From positions 24,291 to 88,290 of the forward strand of contig CP110633.1 in assembly GCA_026210745.1 (NCBI GenBank): a DNA stretch of 64,000 bases. The letters are read 5' to 3'. Origin of the DNA: Exobasidium rhododendri. Its lineage: Eukaryota > Basidiomycota > Exobasidiomycetes > Exobasidiales > Exobasidiaceae. The position numbers and the translations under genes were made by a program. Below are positions 25,938 to 37,088 of this stretch, one piece after another. Every line of letters begins with the position of its first letter. Position 1 is the first letter of the stretch. Under the pieces are notes generated by a model. The model worked only from the letters and a program-made list of their open reading frames with translations. It searched no databases and was not told the DNA's origin.

Positions 25938-26573
25938 TTATTCATTAGGTTGTTTTATACTAAGAGTAATAGGTCCAACCATTGCTAGTAGCAGGATAAC
26001 ACTTATTACAATTAGCCAAATAGAACCATAAGTGTAAATATTTTGTCCAATACTTTGAATTTGTAGAAAATTAGTGAAATTACTATCTACAGCACAAGGG
26101 ATATCGAATACTTGTTGTACATCATTATTGTTATCTGTACTACTGATGAAAAGTGTATTCAGCCAGTTAATTCCTCCTAGAGAAGCTTCAGTAAATACAT
26201 TTGCTAGATTAAGACTGCTTACTCCTTTAAAGCTAAATGGTAGAATTGAAACTAGTTCAAATAGAAATAGAGAACCAACAATAGCACCTAGTGGAAGACT
26301 CTGAGTGTATTCTGATCCTGTAGCACTAAGTTCTGCTAGTTGAATATTCAGCATCATAACTACAAATAGAAATAGAATAGAAACAGCCCCAATATAAACA
26401 ATAATATAAGACATTCCTAGAAATCCCATTCCAAGTAGTACAAGATAACCGGCGACATTTACAAACACACAAATCAGAAAAAGTACAGAGATTACTGGGT
26501 TTTTAGAAGTGATAACAAGAATACCAGAAAGAATAGCTCCTAGTGCTAGAAAATCAAGTAGAAAATTATTCAT
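25938..26573 (-). CDS. nad6: NADH dehydrogenase subunit 6
   Basis: Membrane subunit of complex I, 211 residues, starting MNNFLLDFLALGAILSG. Conserved region GMGFLGMSYIIVYIGAVSILFLFVVMMLN (residues about 48-76) forms the helix 3 bulge of ND6. It ends LSIKQPNE. Intronless, CTN-only leucines at the start. Divergent from rnl, whose 5' end is about 230 bases away. Confidence 0.96.
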   Translation of the reverse strand: MNNFLLDFLALGAILSGILVITSKNPVISVLFLICVFVNVAGYLVLLGMGFLGMSYIIVYIGAVSILFLFVVMMLNIQLAELSATGSEYTQSLPLGAIVGSLFLFELVSILPFSFKGVSSLNLANVFTEASLGGINWLNTLFISSTDNNNDVQQVFDIPCAVDSNFTNFLQIQSIGQNIYTYGSIWLIVISVILLLAMVGPITLSIKQPNE

Positions 26574-26637
26574 AAACAGTGTAAATAATAGTATAAAATA
26601 TACTAAAACCTAACATTAAAAAAAAATATTCTTTTTA

Positions 26638-26690
26638 AGTTATGCGTTTAGCATCAATATAGGTTTGTGTAATACATAAAGAAACCATAT
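26638..26690. promoter_or_regulatory. leader block shared with 50594-50640
   Basis: GTTATGCGTTTAGCAT, then GGTTT.TGTAATACATAAAGAAAC, is repeated with few changes at 50594-50640. Here it lies in the divergent region between nad6 and rnl. It may be a promoter or processing site, but the role is inferred only from position and duplication. Confidence 0.4.
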
Positions 26691-27524
26691 CTACACATTA
26701 CCAAATGCGTTTTTAGCATTCTATGTGACTATTGAATTATTTTTAGGTAATATTGTCTTTAAATAAGATCTTCTTATACTAGTATAAGAATCGATAACAA
26801 TATAGAGTATGTGACTAAGTGATAAAAGAGATTATCAGGAATGCCTAGCAATAGCAATAGAAAGGATATTTTAATAAAAAGTGTGTGTGCTAGATAAACA
26901 TAACATTCCTAAGGTAAACCATTAGAATATTTTATAGTACGTTGGGAAGTAAAACATTACAGTACCAATAGGAAAGGAAATCAACCGAGACTCTGATAGT
27001 AATGGTGAGTGAAATCAGATAAGCCTAATAATAGTATATAGCATAACAATAACAATACTTTGGAATAAGTAGCATAAATGATTTTCGTTTTTCCAAGGAG
27101 GGTAAAAGTCCCGTAGGATGTGTATATTATTATAAAGTAAGTAAAATGGGGACGTCTGCCCTGTTAGAATAAGGGGGTACCATCCTCCAAGGCTAAGTAT
27201 ATGACTATTAGCGATAGTGAAGAGTAACGTGAGTGAAAGGTGAAAAGAAAGTATATAACTTGTGAAAAGAACCTGAACTGGTAATCTTATAAGCAGTTAA
27301 TGTGGAATAGTATTTCATAATAACGTACCTTTTGCATAATGGGTCAGCGAGTTACTCTATAGAGCTAGATGAATAATCTAACAGAAAAAGTAAAATTGTA
27401 TTTAGTACAACGTATAATAGTTCTATGGAGTAGACCCGAAGCTAAGTGATCTTACCATGGCCAGGCAATAAGTGGCCGAACTTTTGAATGTTGCAAAATT
27501 CTGAGATGAGTTGTGGTAAGGGGT

Positions 27525-28930
27525 GATTCTTTCGCCCAAATACTAAGTGATTAGTATTAAGCACCTACTCATAACGGTGAAGCCTAAGGTAGCTATTTGA
27601 TACTATGGTAATACCGTGGGAAGTTTTATCCTCCTAGATACCAATATAATATGTCTTTAGCATATTGTTGGATAATAACCCCGTAACGACTGATTTGAAA
27701 AAAGAGACGTAATCCTTTAGGATTATGTAACACGTAGGCACTCTGCGGTATTCAATTTACTATGGTAGTAATCCAAAATCACCACTCCTCTCCTCTCCGC
27801 TCGTTTGCTAACAAGCGATGAAATCTTAATCTCTAATCCATGAAACAAATTTACACATTCTCCGGATGGTGGCTTACTGGATTTACTCAAGCTGATGGTT
27901 CTTTTGTAGTAAATTTTGAATCTAGAAAACAAGGAATTATTCCTTATAGACCTCGTCCACTATTTGTAATTACACAAAGTGTAAGAGAACTAGAAATGAT
28001 AAAAGCACTACATAATTATCTAGGTGTGGGAAATCTACGTATCCATAAGGAAACTGTAGACATTGTTGTGAGTTCTCTAGAAGATATTCTTCTAGTGATT
28101 ATTCCTCATTTCGATAAATATACTCTTTATGGAGGTAAACGTATTTCATATCTTATTTTTCGTACTGTAGTATTTTCTATGAAAGATAAAAATCATAATA
28201 ATCTAGTAGGCTTTCTACAGATTCTAAATTGTAGTTATTTTATGCATGCTAGTTCTACTAGAACACTAGAAAGTAGAAATACTATCCTAACGAGCCTGTT
28301 CAATAAATTTGGTACACTGCCCAAATTTAAAGACCTGGCTATTGATCTATCCATTAAGGATAATTGACCAGAGAAGATAAGCCCTGAATACATTGCAGGT
28401 CTTACAGATGGTGATGGTAGTATTAACTTTTCATTCAGTAGTCTACGTCGACGTGTAGTGGCTAATTACACTGTAACTATAGGAAATGAAGATTTTAGTG
28501 TTCTAAAAGGACTAGTAGACTTTTTTAATTGTGGTTCTATTTATACACTACAAAGTGATGCAAGTAGATTTACTGTAGAAAATAGTAAACAGCTAGTAAA
28601 CAATGTTATGCCTGTGTTTAGCAATATTCATCTTAATACCATTAAACAAGAGTACCTACCAGCTTCTTTTAAGGCTTGAGAAATTCTTTCAACTAATGGC
28701 ATTAATCAAGATGATGATCTGCATCAGGTAGTAGAACTAGTATACACAATGAACATAGAAGGAAAAAAGCGTAAACTAAGTAAATCAGATTATCTGAAAC
28801 GTTTTACAAAAGCACTATCCCCTTTTTAGAAAGGAGATTTGAGGGATAACAAGATAAAAGGATACTACCTAAAGTGAATGTAGAGTTGAAGGTATAGTCT
28901 AAACTATAATGAAAGTTATAGAATTAATTG
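27525..28930 (+). mobile_element. group I intron in rnl domain II
   Basis: The exon ends AGGGGT and resumes GAAAGGCCAATC, around E. coli position 780-790 by eye. Carries a two-motif LAGLIDADG ORF. Confidence 0.88.
27840..28829 (+). CDS. LAGLIDADG endonuclease in rnl intron 1
   Basis: 329 residues. Motifs: WWLTGFTQADGSFVV near 27870 and YIAGLTDGDGSINF near 28390. Two in-frame TGA-Trp codons (28366 and 28677) split it under the standard code. Stop TAG at 28829. Free-standing inside the intron with its own ATG. Confidence 0.92.
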
Positions 28931-30144
28931 GAAAGGCCAATCTAACTTAGATGATAGCTGGTATTCTGCGAAACCTATTTAAGTAGGGCGTCTACTATAG
29001 TATTTTTATTTAAATTAAATAAAAATTAAGAATAATATATGTACAGCACTGATCATCATACGTTATTTTTTCAATATGGAGAAATATGTTAAATTGGGGG
29101 GCGTTACAACTCTACCATTGATGGTTAACCTCGGAAGGATATTAGTTGTTGTTAGGCGCACAGTCTATTCATGATAAGGTGGATAGACGAAAGGGAAACA
29201 GCCCAGAACATATATTAAGGTCCCTAATTACTATTAAGTGAATATAAGAAAGTTTTTTTCCTTACACAACCATGAAGTGGGCTTGGAGGTAGCCATCTTT
29301 TAATGATAGTGTAACAACTCAATGGTCTTGTTAATTTTAACAGGGAAGAAAGCGTCGAAGATTTATCGGGTCTAAGATAGTATACCTACATTATGTCTTT
29401 TTATACTAGTATAAAAAAGGGTAGCAGAACACTCCATAATCAAGGGAAGATTTCTATTATATAAATTGGATGATATGGAAGAGAGAATGCTGACATGAGT
29501 AACGTAGAAAGGAATTTTAACATTCCTCGCCGAATACGAAAGGTTTTCATGAAAAAAGTTAAACTCCATGAGTTATACGGTTTCTAAGAGACATGTGCGA
29601 AAGCATATTCTTGATGAAAGAATACAGAATTATCCTAGTTTTACTAGGATCTAGAAAATACTGTATACCACTATTTATTATAAATATAGGAGGACAACCG
29701 TACCATAAACCGACACAGGTTCGTAGGTAGAGAATACTAAGGCGTAGAGATAATGCTTGTGAAGGAACTCGGCAAATTGTATCCGTAAGTTAGACGAGAA
29801 GGATAGCCATGATTTATATCGTGTGTGACACATAATCGAGGGCTGCGACTGTTTACCAAAAACACAGCAACTTGCTAAGACCAATAGTACTTGTATAAGT
29901 TGTGAACTCTGCCCAATGCCACGTATTGTAAAGAAGGTAATATATTAGTGCTTTGCACGATATAGTTATTAACTGAAAAGTGGTGAATGGCGGTCTTAAC
30001 TATAAGGATCTGAAAGTAGCGAAATTCATTGGCCATTAAATGTGGTCCTGCATGAATGAGGTAACGTGGCCCTGCTGTCTCCACAAGCATCTCAGTGAAG
30101 TTGAATTAGCCGTGCAGATGCGGTTTGCCTTCAGTTAGACGGGA

Positions 30145-30806
30145 GTGCGACAAGAAGCTTATTATAACAATGAGGTGAAAACCCTCCAAACAATCCATTG
30201 TTTGAGCTCAAGTGGCATGCTATTTTAGTAATAGAATAGTGTGAAGCCCACCCAAATCCATCTCTTCACGAAAAGATGGTGAGCTAAATACCTATGGATA
30301 ACAATAGTGAATCCACGTTTAAGCGTAGAACTGACTAGTCGAACTAATGACTAGATGTCGAATGTAGTGAAATGTTTCCGTATTTTACTTTATGGATCTA
30401 ATTTCGACGTACGTATAGTGGGATCCTAACGGTATTACTAAAGTGTTATAATAGGAACTTGGTAAACCCTTTAGTAACTATTTATGTAAATAAATAGAGG
30501 TATATTCGCGAAAATGTATAACTACTAGAGGGCAAAGGATGTTTTAAAAAGCGAATGGTTCACTGTAATGGTGATCATAAATCTGTTGATTAATCTGAAA
30601 AGATGCTGACTTAAAACTGGCGTTTATATTTGTATTAAAAATGTCTAGGATTATAAGACTTAATTAATTTCATTTAATTTTATAATAAAACAAATTAAAT
30701 ATATAATACACAATAATTAAGATAAACGTTTAAGCTGTATGCGATGAAAGTCGCACGTACAGTTTATAGAGGGGGAAAGATTTGTGAAAATCCTACCTAT
30801 CTCAAC
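30145..30806 (+). mobile_element. ORF-less group II intron in rnl
   Basis: Starts GTGCGAC, the group II 5' consensus. Domain V is clear at 30733-30765 (AGCTGTATGCGATGAAAGTC, then GCACGTACAGTTT). A domain VI-like helix and CTATCTCAAC end follow. The exon junction GACGGGA-AGACCCTATG matches the rRNA near E. coli 2059. 662 bases, with no reverse transcriptase ORF. It is the only group II intron in the window. Confidence 0.92.
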
Positions 30807-31429
30807 AGACCCTATGCAGCTTTACTGTAATTTGATATTGATATTCTACTAAACAGGTGTAGAATACAAGGGAATGTGGCTTTTGGCCCGTGTCAATGAA
30901 ATACCTTGACTGTAATAGTTGAATATCTATACGATAACCTTATTCTTGTTTCTAACTAATTATTCACTAAATTATAATAATTAGTGATTTTTTTACTACG
31001 GTATAAAAAAAGTTGTGCTATTCTGACTAATTAGGATAGCATTAAATCTTGATTTATCATTTCTAGAAGATAAAAAGGGATAGTAGTAACGGTGGGATAC
31101 TTGAAGGCACAAAACTTGTTACTATATCAGAGTAGCTAGGCACATTACCTAGTGAAATTTTTATCTGTAGGAAGGGGAGAATATTGCGAACAGTATCAAA
31201 TGGTCAGTTTGACTGGGACGGTCGCCTCTAATAAAGTATCAGAGGCCTTCCAAGGTATGTTTTTATTGGTCAGAAACCAATGGATCATGTACGATCCATA
31301 AAAGTATAATAATAAAACATGCTTGACTGAAAGACTGACAAGTCAATCAGATACGCAAGTAGGATATAGTGATCCGGTAGTTCATTATGGAATGGCTATC
31401 GCTCAAGGAATAAAAGTTACGCTAGGGAT

Positions 31430-32533
31430 AAACTAAACCTAGTCCCATTAGTACTAAATAATACTAATAAAAAACGGGTTAATTCCAAAAATCACTATAA
31501 TAATTATTACTATAGTTAATTTGGAGCAAAGTCTATTAGAGTGAAAACTCTATAGAAATGTCCAACGACTAGAAGATGAGCGATGATGAGCAATAATTCT
31601 TCCACGAGTGCCCGACATAAATAATAATAAAGGTAGAAATACAAATATAGGTAGACTCTTGTCCGGGGGTCTAGTGTTTAGCAGCACCAACCATAGTATT
31701 TATAAAAATATAATACAACTGTCCTATTTTTTCCTATGTCACGAAATGATATTCTGAGACTGAAAGTAGAACTAGAAGAACAAGGTAAGAAACTGAGTCC
31801 CAACTCTCATCAATTTCGACAGTACAAAAATACCCTTAAGGGGCTGACCACTATGCAATATCAAGCTGCTATTGGGCTAATACTGGGTGATGTACGAATT
31901 GAAATGAGTAAGAGTGGTAATGGTGCACTACTTAAGTTTGAATGGGGTGATAGTAATAAAGAGTATGCATTTCATGTATATGATCTGTTTAATAATTATT
32001 GTCTTACATCTCCTCGAAAACAAGTACGAATCAATATCAATGGAAATGCAGTAATTACCTGGTGTTTTCAGACACTTTCTCATAAAGATTTTCTTGGTCT
32101 AGCCGGACTATTTCTTGTGAAAGGTAAAAAAGTAATTCCGAGCAATCTTATTACTTCTCATCTTAGCAAAGTAGGTCTAGCTTATTGGTTTATAGACGAT
32201 GGAGGTATAAATGGAAGCCATAGTTATGGAATGCAAATTCATACACAAAGTTTTACTGTAAAAGAAGTAGAAGCTATGTGTGTTGACCTACAAAATAAGT
32301 TTTCAATAATTTGTGGTAATAACAAAGGGAAACCTATTATTATTATTTCTTCTAAAAGTTATTCTAATTTTGTAACACTAACTAAAGATTACATTGTACC
32401 ATCTATAAGACATAAACTACGATCACGATAATCCTTATTAGTCTCCCCTTTCATTTTTATTTATGATAACATAGTCTAAACATTCTTGAAAAAGAATGAG
32501 ATAAAATTAAATGTTTTATCGATGAATTTTTTG
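31430..32533 (+). mobile_element. group I intron at the omega site of rnl
   Basis: The exon ends CTAGGGAT and resumes AACAGG, the same TAGGGAT/AACAGG position as the yeast omega intron (about E. coli 2449). Core segments GTCCAACGACTAGAAGATG and TTCCACGAGTGCCCG at 31560-31615. Confidence 0.92.
31736..32431 (+). CDS. LAGLIDADG endonuclease in rnl omega-site intron
   Basis: 231 residues. Motifs: QAAIGLILGDVRIEM near 31865 and GLAYWFIDDGGINGS near 32180. It lies 3' of the intron core. The first motif has GDVR in place of GDGS, so that half-site may be altered. It has only CTN leucines where read. Occupies the site used by I-SceI-type enzymes. Confidence 0.9.
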   Translation: MSRNDILRLKVELEEQGKKLSPNSHQFRQYKNTLKGLTTMQYQAAIGLILGDVRIEMSKSGNGALLKFEWGDSNKEYAFHVYDLFNNYCLTSPRKQVRININGNAVITWCFQTLSHKDFLGLAGLFLVKGKKVIPSNLITSHLSKVGLAYWFIDDGGINGSHSYGMQIHTQSFTVKEVEAMCVDLQNKFSIICGNNKGKPIIIISSKSYSNFVTLTKDYIVPSIRHKLRSR

Positions 32534-32766
32534 AACAGGTTTATCGTTTGCGAGAGTTCACATTGTCCAAACGGTTTGACACCTCGATAAAAATATAGAG
32601 TCATTGTCGAGTATAAATTGGGTGAATTGCAGAAAACTCTTGTTACAAAAAGACAATCTGCAGCGAAGTCTGTTATAACAGAAACGTTCAACGACTAGAA
32701 AGTGAAATAATCTTTCCAAGAGTTCCCAACAATTGTTACTTTGCTAGTATTACCAAAATATAAGAA

Positions 32767-32781
32767 GCCCCCTTCGGGGGC
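32767..32781 (+). repeat. GC hairpin GCCCCC-TTC-GGGGGC
   Basis: A perfect 6-bp GC stem just upstream of the shared leader element. Confidence 0.85.
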
Positions 32782-32840
32782 ATGTGTTACCTGGTTAGTG
32801 CTTTGCCATCTCTTTTTATTAGAGATAGGTGCATTGATAT
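32782..32840 (+). promoter_or_regulatory. structured leader element, copy 1
   Basis: ATGTGTTACCT, then GTTAGTGCTTTGCCAT, a hairpin (ATCTCT...AGAGAT), then AGGTGCATTGA. Ends about 25 bases before the ATG of the intron ORF (32866). Copy 2 has the same flanks with a different but perfectly paired hairpin, upstream of atp9. Confidence 0.6.
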
Positions 32841-32865
32841 ACCTCTAATAATCTTACATTAGGAT

Positions 32866-33555
32866 ATGAAGAATAAAATTCGGAATATACGCGATGGACA
32901 CCACCTCAATTCTAAATATTGGCAAGATTGGAAGAAAAATCTTCCAACGATTGAACCTACTCTTTTTCAAGTAATCCTCGGGATAGTGCTTAGTGATGCT
33001 AGTATGTACCGCGTAAGCAAAGACGCATATGTGAAATTTGAGCAAGGTGTAGATCAAAAGGATTTTCTATTCCATCTGTTTGATGTATGTAAACAGTATT
33101 GTTTTATGCTAGAGCCATCCGCTCGTTATTATACCGCTTTTTCTGGAGAAATAAAACAAGGTAAAGTAAAGAGTTATTGGTTCAAAACATTTAGTTTTTC
33201 ATCTTTTACTATTATTTGAAATCTATTCTACGCGGAAAGATCTAAAGTAATTAAAAAAAATGTAATTCTTACTCATCTGACAGAAATTGGTCTTGCCTAT
33301 TGGATTATGGGTGATGGTTCGCTTCATCGCGAGGGTCGAGTGCTTACTCTTCATACCCAAGGATTTACTAAAGATGAAAATGATATACTTAGTATGGAAC
33401 TAAATGAAAAGTTTGGTTTTCATACTAAAGTGGTAACCCATAAAAAAGTTTCCCATGTTATTCAGTTTAGTACAAAAGATGCTAATAAACTACATGATAT
33501 AATTTCTCCATTTATAATTCCTAGTATGAAGTATAAAGTACCTCGAAAACTATAA
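32866..33555 (+). CDS. LAGLIDADG endonuclease in rnl 2500-region intron
   Basis: 229 residues. Motifs: FQVILGIVLSDASMY near 32975 (LSDAS, divergent) and GLAYWIMGDGSLHRE near 33290. TGA-Trp at 33217-33219. It ends KVPRKL. Its ATG closely follows the structured leader element. Confidence 0.9.
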
Positions 33556-33762
33556 CAATTGAAGATATAGTCTAATTCATCGGGAAACTGATGGGGTAAG
33601 TATAAATAACTTACATATTTATACTCCCTTTCTGTCTAAATTAAATTCACTGGACGGGAACGGAACAATAAATAAATAATGGTCGACTCATCTCATCCTC
33701 CGGGTGTAGTAGCTCGGAAGGGTTCAGCTGTTCGCTGATTAAAGAGGTACGTGAGTTGGGTT

Positions 33763-34722
33763 AGGGAAAACTCTACAAAATATAGTAAAAATAACAATTA
33801 AATAAAAAATATTCATGAAAAACATTACACAATACCTACATAAAGTTATTATTGGACAAATTCTAGCTGACGGTCATGTGGAAAAGACAGGTCAAAACTG
33901 TCGACTTTCTTTTTCTTTTGGTACACCTTATATTCATTATGCAAATTGAATTTATTCTCTACTTAGAGATTATTGTTCTAATTCTGTTTATTCTGTTGTA
34001 AGTGCTACTAGAGGAAAAAAATATATTAATTATAGACTAAAAACTTCTACTATTATAATTTTCAATCAATATCGCGAAATATTTTACATTATAGAAAATG
34101 GTAAGTATAAAAAAATTATTCCTATTGCTATTGCTGAAATAGTCTGTCCTATTGTGCTAGCACATCTAATTATGGGTGATGGAACATTCGGTGCTAAAGA
34201 TAGTCGTATTCGTATTTATACTAACCATTTTTCTCTTCAAGAATGTAATATGCTTGCTGATGCTATTACGGTAAATTGTGGTATTGAGTGTAAAGTACTT
34301 TTTGATAGAACAGGAAGTTACGGAGATAAACAATATATTCTAACTATCGGTAAGAATCAACTAAGAAAACTACAGGAGCTTGTATCTCCTCATATGCATA
34401 GTAGTATGCTGTATAGAATTGGACTAACGTCTAATTTATTTAAATTTTTCCCTTTTTACTATAATAGTAGATATTGAGCCCAACTAAAACTGGATGAATT
34501 GCAATAAGAGTTAATATACTTGATCTGCAGCGTAGCTTATTATAGCATATTCTATTTATGTAGAAAAAAATAATAAGAACGTTCAACGACTAATGAGTGA
34601 GCTATGCTAGCAATAATCTCGACACGAGCGTCCAGCGGTAGTAAAAATACTATCGATGATATAGTCTTATCAATTTTTGCTAAATTGTACACTAATTAAA
34701 AATAGGTAACTAACAATAATAG
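33763..34722 (+). mobile_element. group I intron in rnl near E. coli 2585-2593
   Basis: The exon ends GAGTTGGGTT and resumes TCAATACGACGTGAGTCAG. Core at about 34575-34680 (TTCAACGACTAATGAGTG, CGACACGAGCGTCC). Confidence 0.85.
33815..34477 (+). CDS. LAGLIDADG endonuclease in last rnl intron
   Basis: 220 residues from ATG 33815. Motifs: KVIIGQILADGHVE near 33840 and LAHLIMGDGTFGAK near 34155. TGA-Trp near 33947 splits it under the standard code. Ends at 34477. Confidence 0.87.
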
Positions 34723-35128
34723 TCAATACGACGTGAGTCAGTATGGTCCCTATCTTCTGAAGGGAATAATTGTTAAAGGAGGTTCTCTAATTAGTACGAA
34801 AGGACCATGAGGGATGATTCAATGGTGTACCTATTGTCTTACTAAACGGGCATAGTAGGGTAGCCACAATCATGACAGATAAGTACTGAAAGCATCTTAA
34901 GTACGAAGCACACCTCTGGAGACAAATTGAGATAAGAAGTAGAACACTTCTCAATTACTTATCTACCTATTATAGATATTTTTATCCATTATTTTATGAT
35001 AGTGGATTTCAATTTATGGATATAATTAAGGTAAGTTATATAGGATGCAAATGTACGCATAGTAATATGTTTAGTTTAGCATTACTAATTAATTATGTAA
35101 CTTAATCGCACTATATTGTTTCTATTCA

Positions 35129-35202
35129 CAGACTGATGGCCTAATGGTTCAGGGCGCTTATTTTGGGAATAAGAGTTCTAGGTTCGAGTCCTAGCAGACT
35201 GA
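35129..35202 (+). tRNA. trnP(ugg): tRNA-Pro(UGG)
   Basis: Acceptor CAGACTG/CAGACTG (one A-A mismatch), anticodon stem CTTAT/ATAAG with loop TTTGGGA (UGG), T arm CTAGGTTCGAGTCCTAG. Lies about 165 bases after rnl. Confidence 0.92.
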
Positions 35203-35543
35203 ATTAAACATAATAAACAGAATTAACTAACAACACTCTTCGTTTCAAGGGAAGAAGCGCAGAGCGCTACTTGATCTGTTTATCCCTAAAATTATTTATA
35301 AGTATAATTTATTTTAATCTCCTGGATGTCCTTTTTTTGTTATATCCTACTGTTTTTTTATAAATTATTCCTAATTTATTGTCAATTAGGAATAATAAAT
35401 AATTACTAATCTACAATTAGCAACAATGTCATACTACAAATAGTTCTTTATTATCATAAGAAACTAACAATATCGAAAGTTATTTTTATGGTTTTTCTTG
35501 TTATAATTTTTGTTATAATAAACGAACTTAGTATTCTTTTTGC

Positions 35544-35629
35544 GGTACTATAGCATAGCGGTAATGCAGCATACTGTTAATATGTCGTGGCCTAAAGGCC
35601 CTACGAAAGTTCGATCCTTTCTAGTACCT
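35544..35629 (+). tRNA. trnN(guu): tRNA-Asn(GUU) with an extra GC-rich variable arm
   Basis: Acceptor GGTACTA/TAGTACC, D stem GCAT/ATGC, anticodon stem GCATA/TATGT with loop CTGTTAA (GUU), T arm GAAAGTTCGATCCTTTC. Between the anticodon and T stems lies an insert of about 20 bases with GGCC-TAAA-GGCC, giving class II size to a tRNA that is normally class I. Confidence 0.85.
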
Positions 35630-35643
35630 TAGTTTATATTTTA

Positions 35644-36405
35644 TTAGTATGCACTTTTTATAATAAATGATTGAATGTCTGGTGAAAGGGGGAAAATTTC
35701 GTAAAAGTGCAAGAATTTTCGGCGAATTTTTTGTGCAATTCAAACTTTAATAGTAAATGCACCTAGTTCATTTTTTGTAGTGTGTTTTGCATAATCCACT
35801 GGACCATCAAAAGATCCAAATAGACTAATTTTTTTTGTCATACGTGGCACAACTCGTTCTGTTAGTAGACGACCTGCTAGTTCAATTTTAATACCACTAA
35901 TATAAGCTGGCAGTAGCGAAGCGTTACGAGATGGATAAGTCATAATACTATTTTTGAAATGTACAAAAGTATTACTAGGTGCATTATGTGCTAGATATTT
36001 TGCAAAGATGGTACTATTCAGGTAAGGATAATGGATACGAGTTAGTACCAGTGACACTTCTTTTTTATAAATAGAAGATAGAGAATTACTAAGTGAAGAT
36101 AGGGAAATGGTTGATAGAACCTCTTGAACGGATTTTTCTTTAGTATAATTCATTTTACTAAAATAAAAAACATGAATTGTGGCTTTAGTACTTGTATGAC
36201 TATATGTGGGAGTGCTATGAAGCAGTGATCCTACATTATCTTGAATGCTAAAAAAATAACTATTAATTAGAGAGGATGCAATAGTATCTTTAGATATATT
36301 ACCTGATATACGAGAACCCGTGAAAAAATAGCCTTTGTTATTTTCTTGCAGTGAAGAAGAAATCATAATACTGGCATAAACGTTTTTAGGATGAGTGATT
36401 TTCAT
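35644..36405 (-). CDS. rps3: ribosomal protein S3 (uS3m)
   Basis: 253 residues when TGA 35740-35742 is read as Trp. The C-terminal half has the uS3 signature: GIKIELAGRLLTERVVPR, then DYAKHTTKNELGAFTIKVW, matching the KVW end of the S3 family. The N-terminal half is Ser/Tyr-rich and divergent, as is common in fungi, and short for the family. It stops at 35644, 15 bases from trnN on the other strand. Encodes the small-subunit head protein. Confidence 0.87.
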
Positions 36406-36492
36406 TAAAACTTAATTTAATAAGTCAATAGACTTACTACGTATTTCATTCTGTAACAAAAAAAAATAGTGATTGACAGACTTATATAAAAT

Positions 36493-36565
36493 AGCCGAAA
36501 GAGGGAATCGAACCCTCAAATCACCAGTATGAATGGTATGGTTTTACCTATTAGCCTACTTCGGC
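36493..36565 (-). tRNA. trnM(cau): tRNA-Met(CAU), copy 2
   Basis: Acceptor GCCGAAG/TTTCGGC, D arm GGCTAATAGGTAAAACC, anticodon stem TACCA/TGGTG with loop TTCATAC (CAU), T arm GAGGGTTCGATTCCCTC. Confidence 0.9.
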
Positions 36566-37013
36566 GTGTAACTACTTATCTTTAGGCCAAATTCTGTACT
36601 ACCGGGGAGAATACTGTCCTGGTTAAACTAGTATTTTCGTTCCATAATAGATAAATTATACTTTTCATTCCATTGAAATAGACAACAATATGCAGGTTAA
36701 CTTTTTTCATATTTGTACGCTTTTTTATTGCAAGGTAATTGCATAACATCCTCTGAAATGTTGATGATGAATAATTAATTATTCATTTAAAAGCTATAAA
36801 AATTAATTACTCTAAAAATCCCTTAGTTCACACTATCACTAATAGTATACATATATTCTGTATTAGACCTTCCTACCAGTTAAATATTCATTGTAAAATA
36901 TTTATTCTGTTCTGGCTTATCCTAAATAAGTAGTTATTCCTATATTTATATATAAATATACTCTATTAACTTACTATTGTTATTCTACCCTAATCAGTTA
37001 GAATAATTCATTA

Positions 37014-37088
37014 GGGTACAACTTCGGAATTGAACCGAAATTTGACAATTCCACAAATTGCTGCTTTACCTATTAAGCTAGAAGTACC
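37014..37088 (-). tRNA. trnH(gug): tRNA-His(GUG)
   Basis: Loop TTGTGGA on stem GCAAT/ATTGT, T stem TTCGG/CCGAA. The extra 5' G can face C73, the tRNA-His identity pair. A near-copy lies at 14464-14541. Confidence 0.9.

Larger units (their letters stand above)
32589..33681 (+). mobile_element. group I intron in rnl near E. coli 2500
   Basis: The exon ends ACCTCGAT and resumes GTCGACTCATC. Core at about 32630-32740 (TTCAACGACTAGAAAGTG). Contains the structured leader at 32782-32840 just before its ORF. Confidence 0.9.
26805..34965 (+). rRNA. rnl: large subunit ribosomal RNA with five introns
   Basis: Recognised by conserved blocks: GAAATCAACCGAGACTC (26978), GACCCGAAGCTAAGTGATC (27434), AAACCGACACAGGTTCGTAG (29706), the GAAAGTAGCGAAATTC block (30011), AGACCCTATGCAGC (30807), GTGATCCGGTAGTTC (31369), GGTTTGACACCTCGAT (32573) and TAGTACGAAAGGACC (34793). 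Introns: 27525-28930, 30145-30806 (group II), 31430-32533, 32589-33681 and 33763-34722. Excision restores GGGGTGAAAGGCC, GGGATAACAGG and CTCGATGTCGACTC. The 5' and 3' ends are estimates. The small ORFs elsewhere within its exons are shadows. Confidence 0.93.

Noticed and set aside
29372-30090. Several 65-71 codon minus-strand ORFs inside rnl
   Set aside because: They overlap conserved rRNA exon sequence on the other strand.
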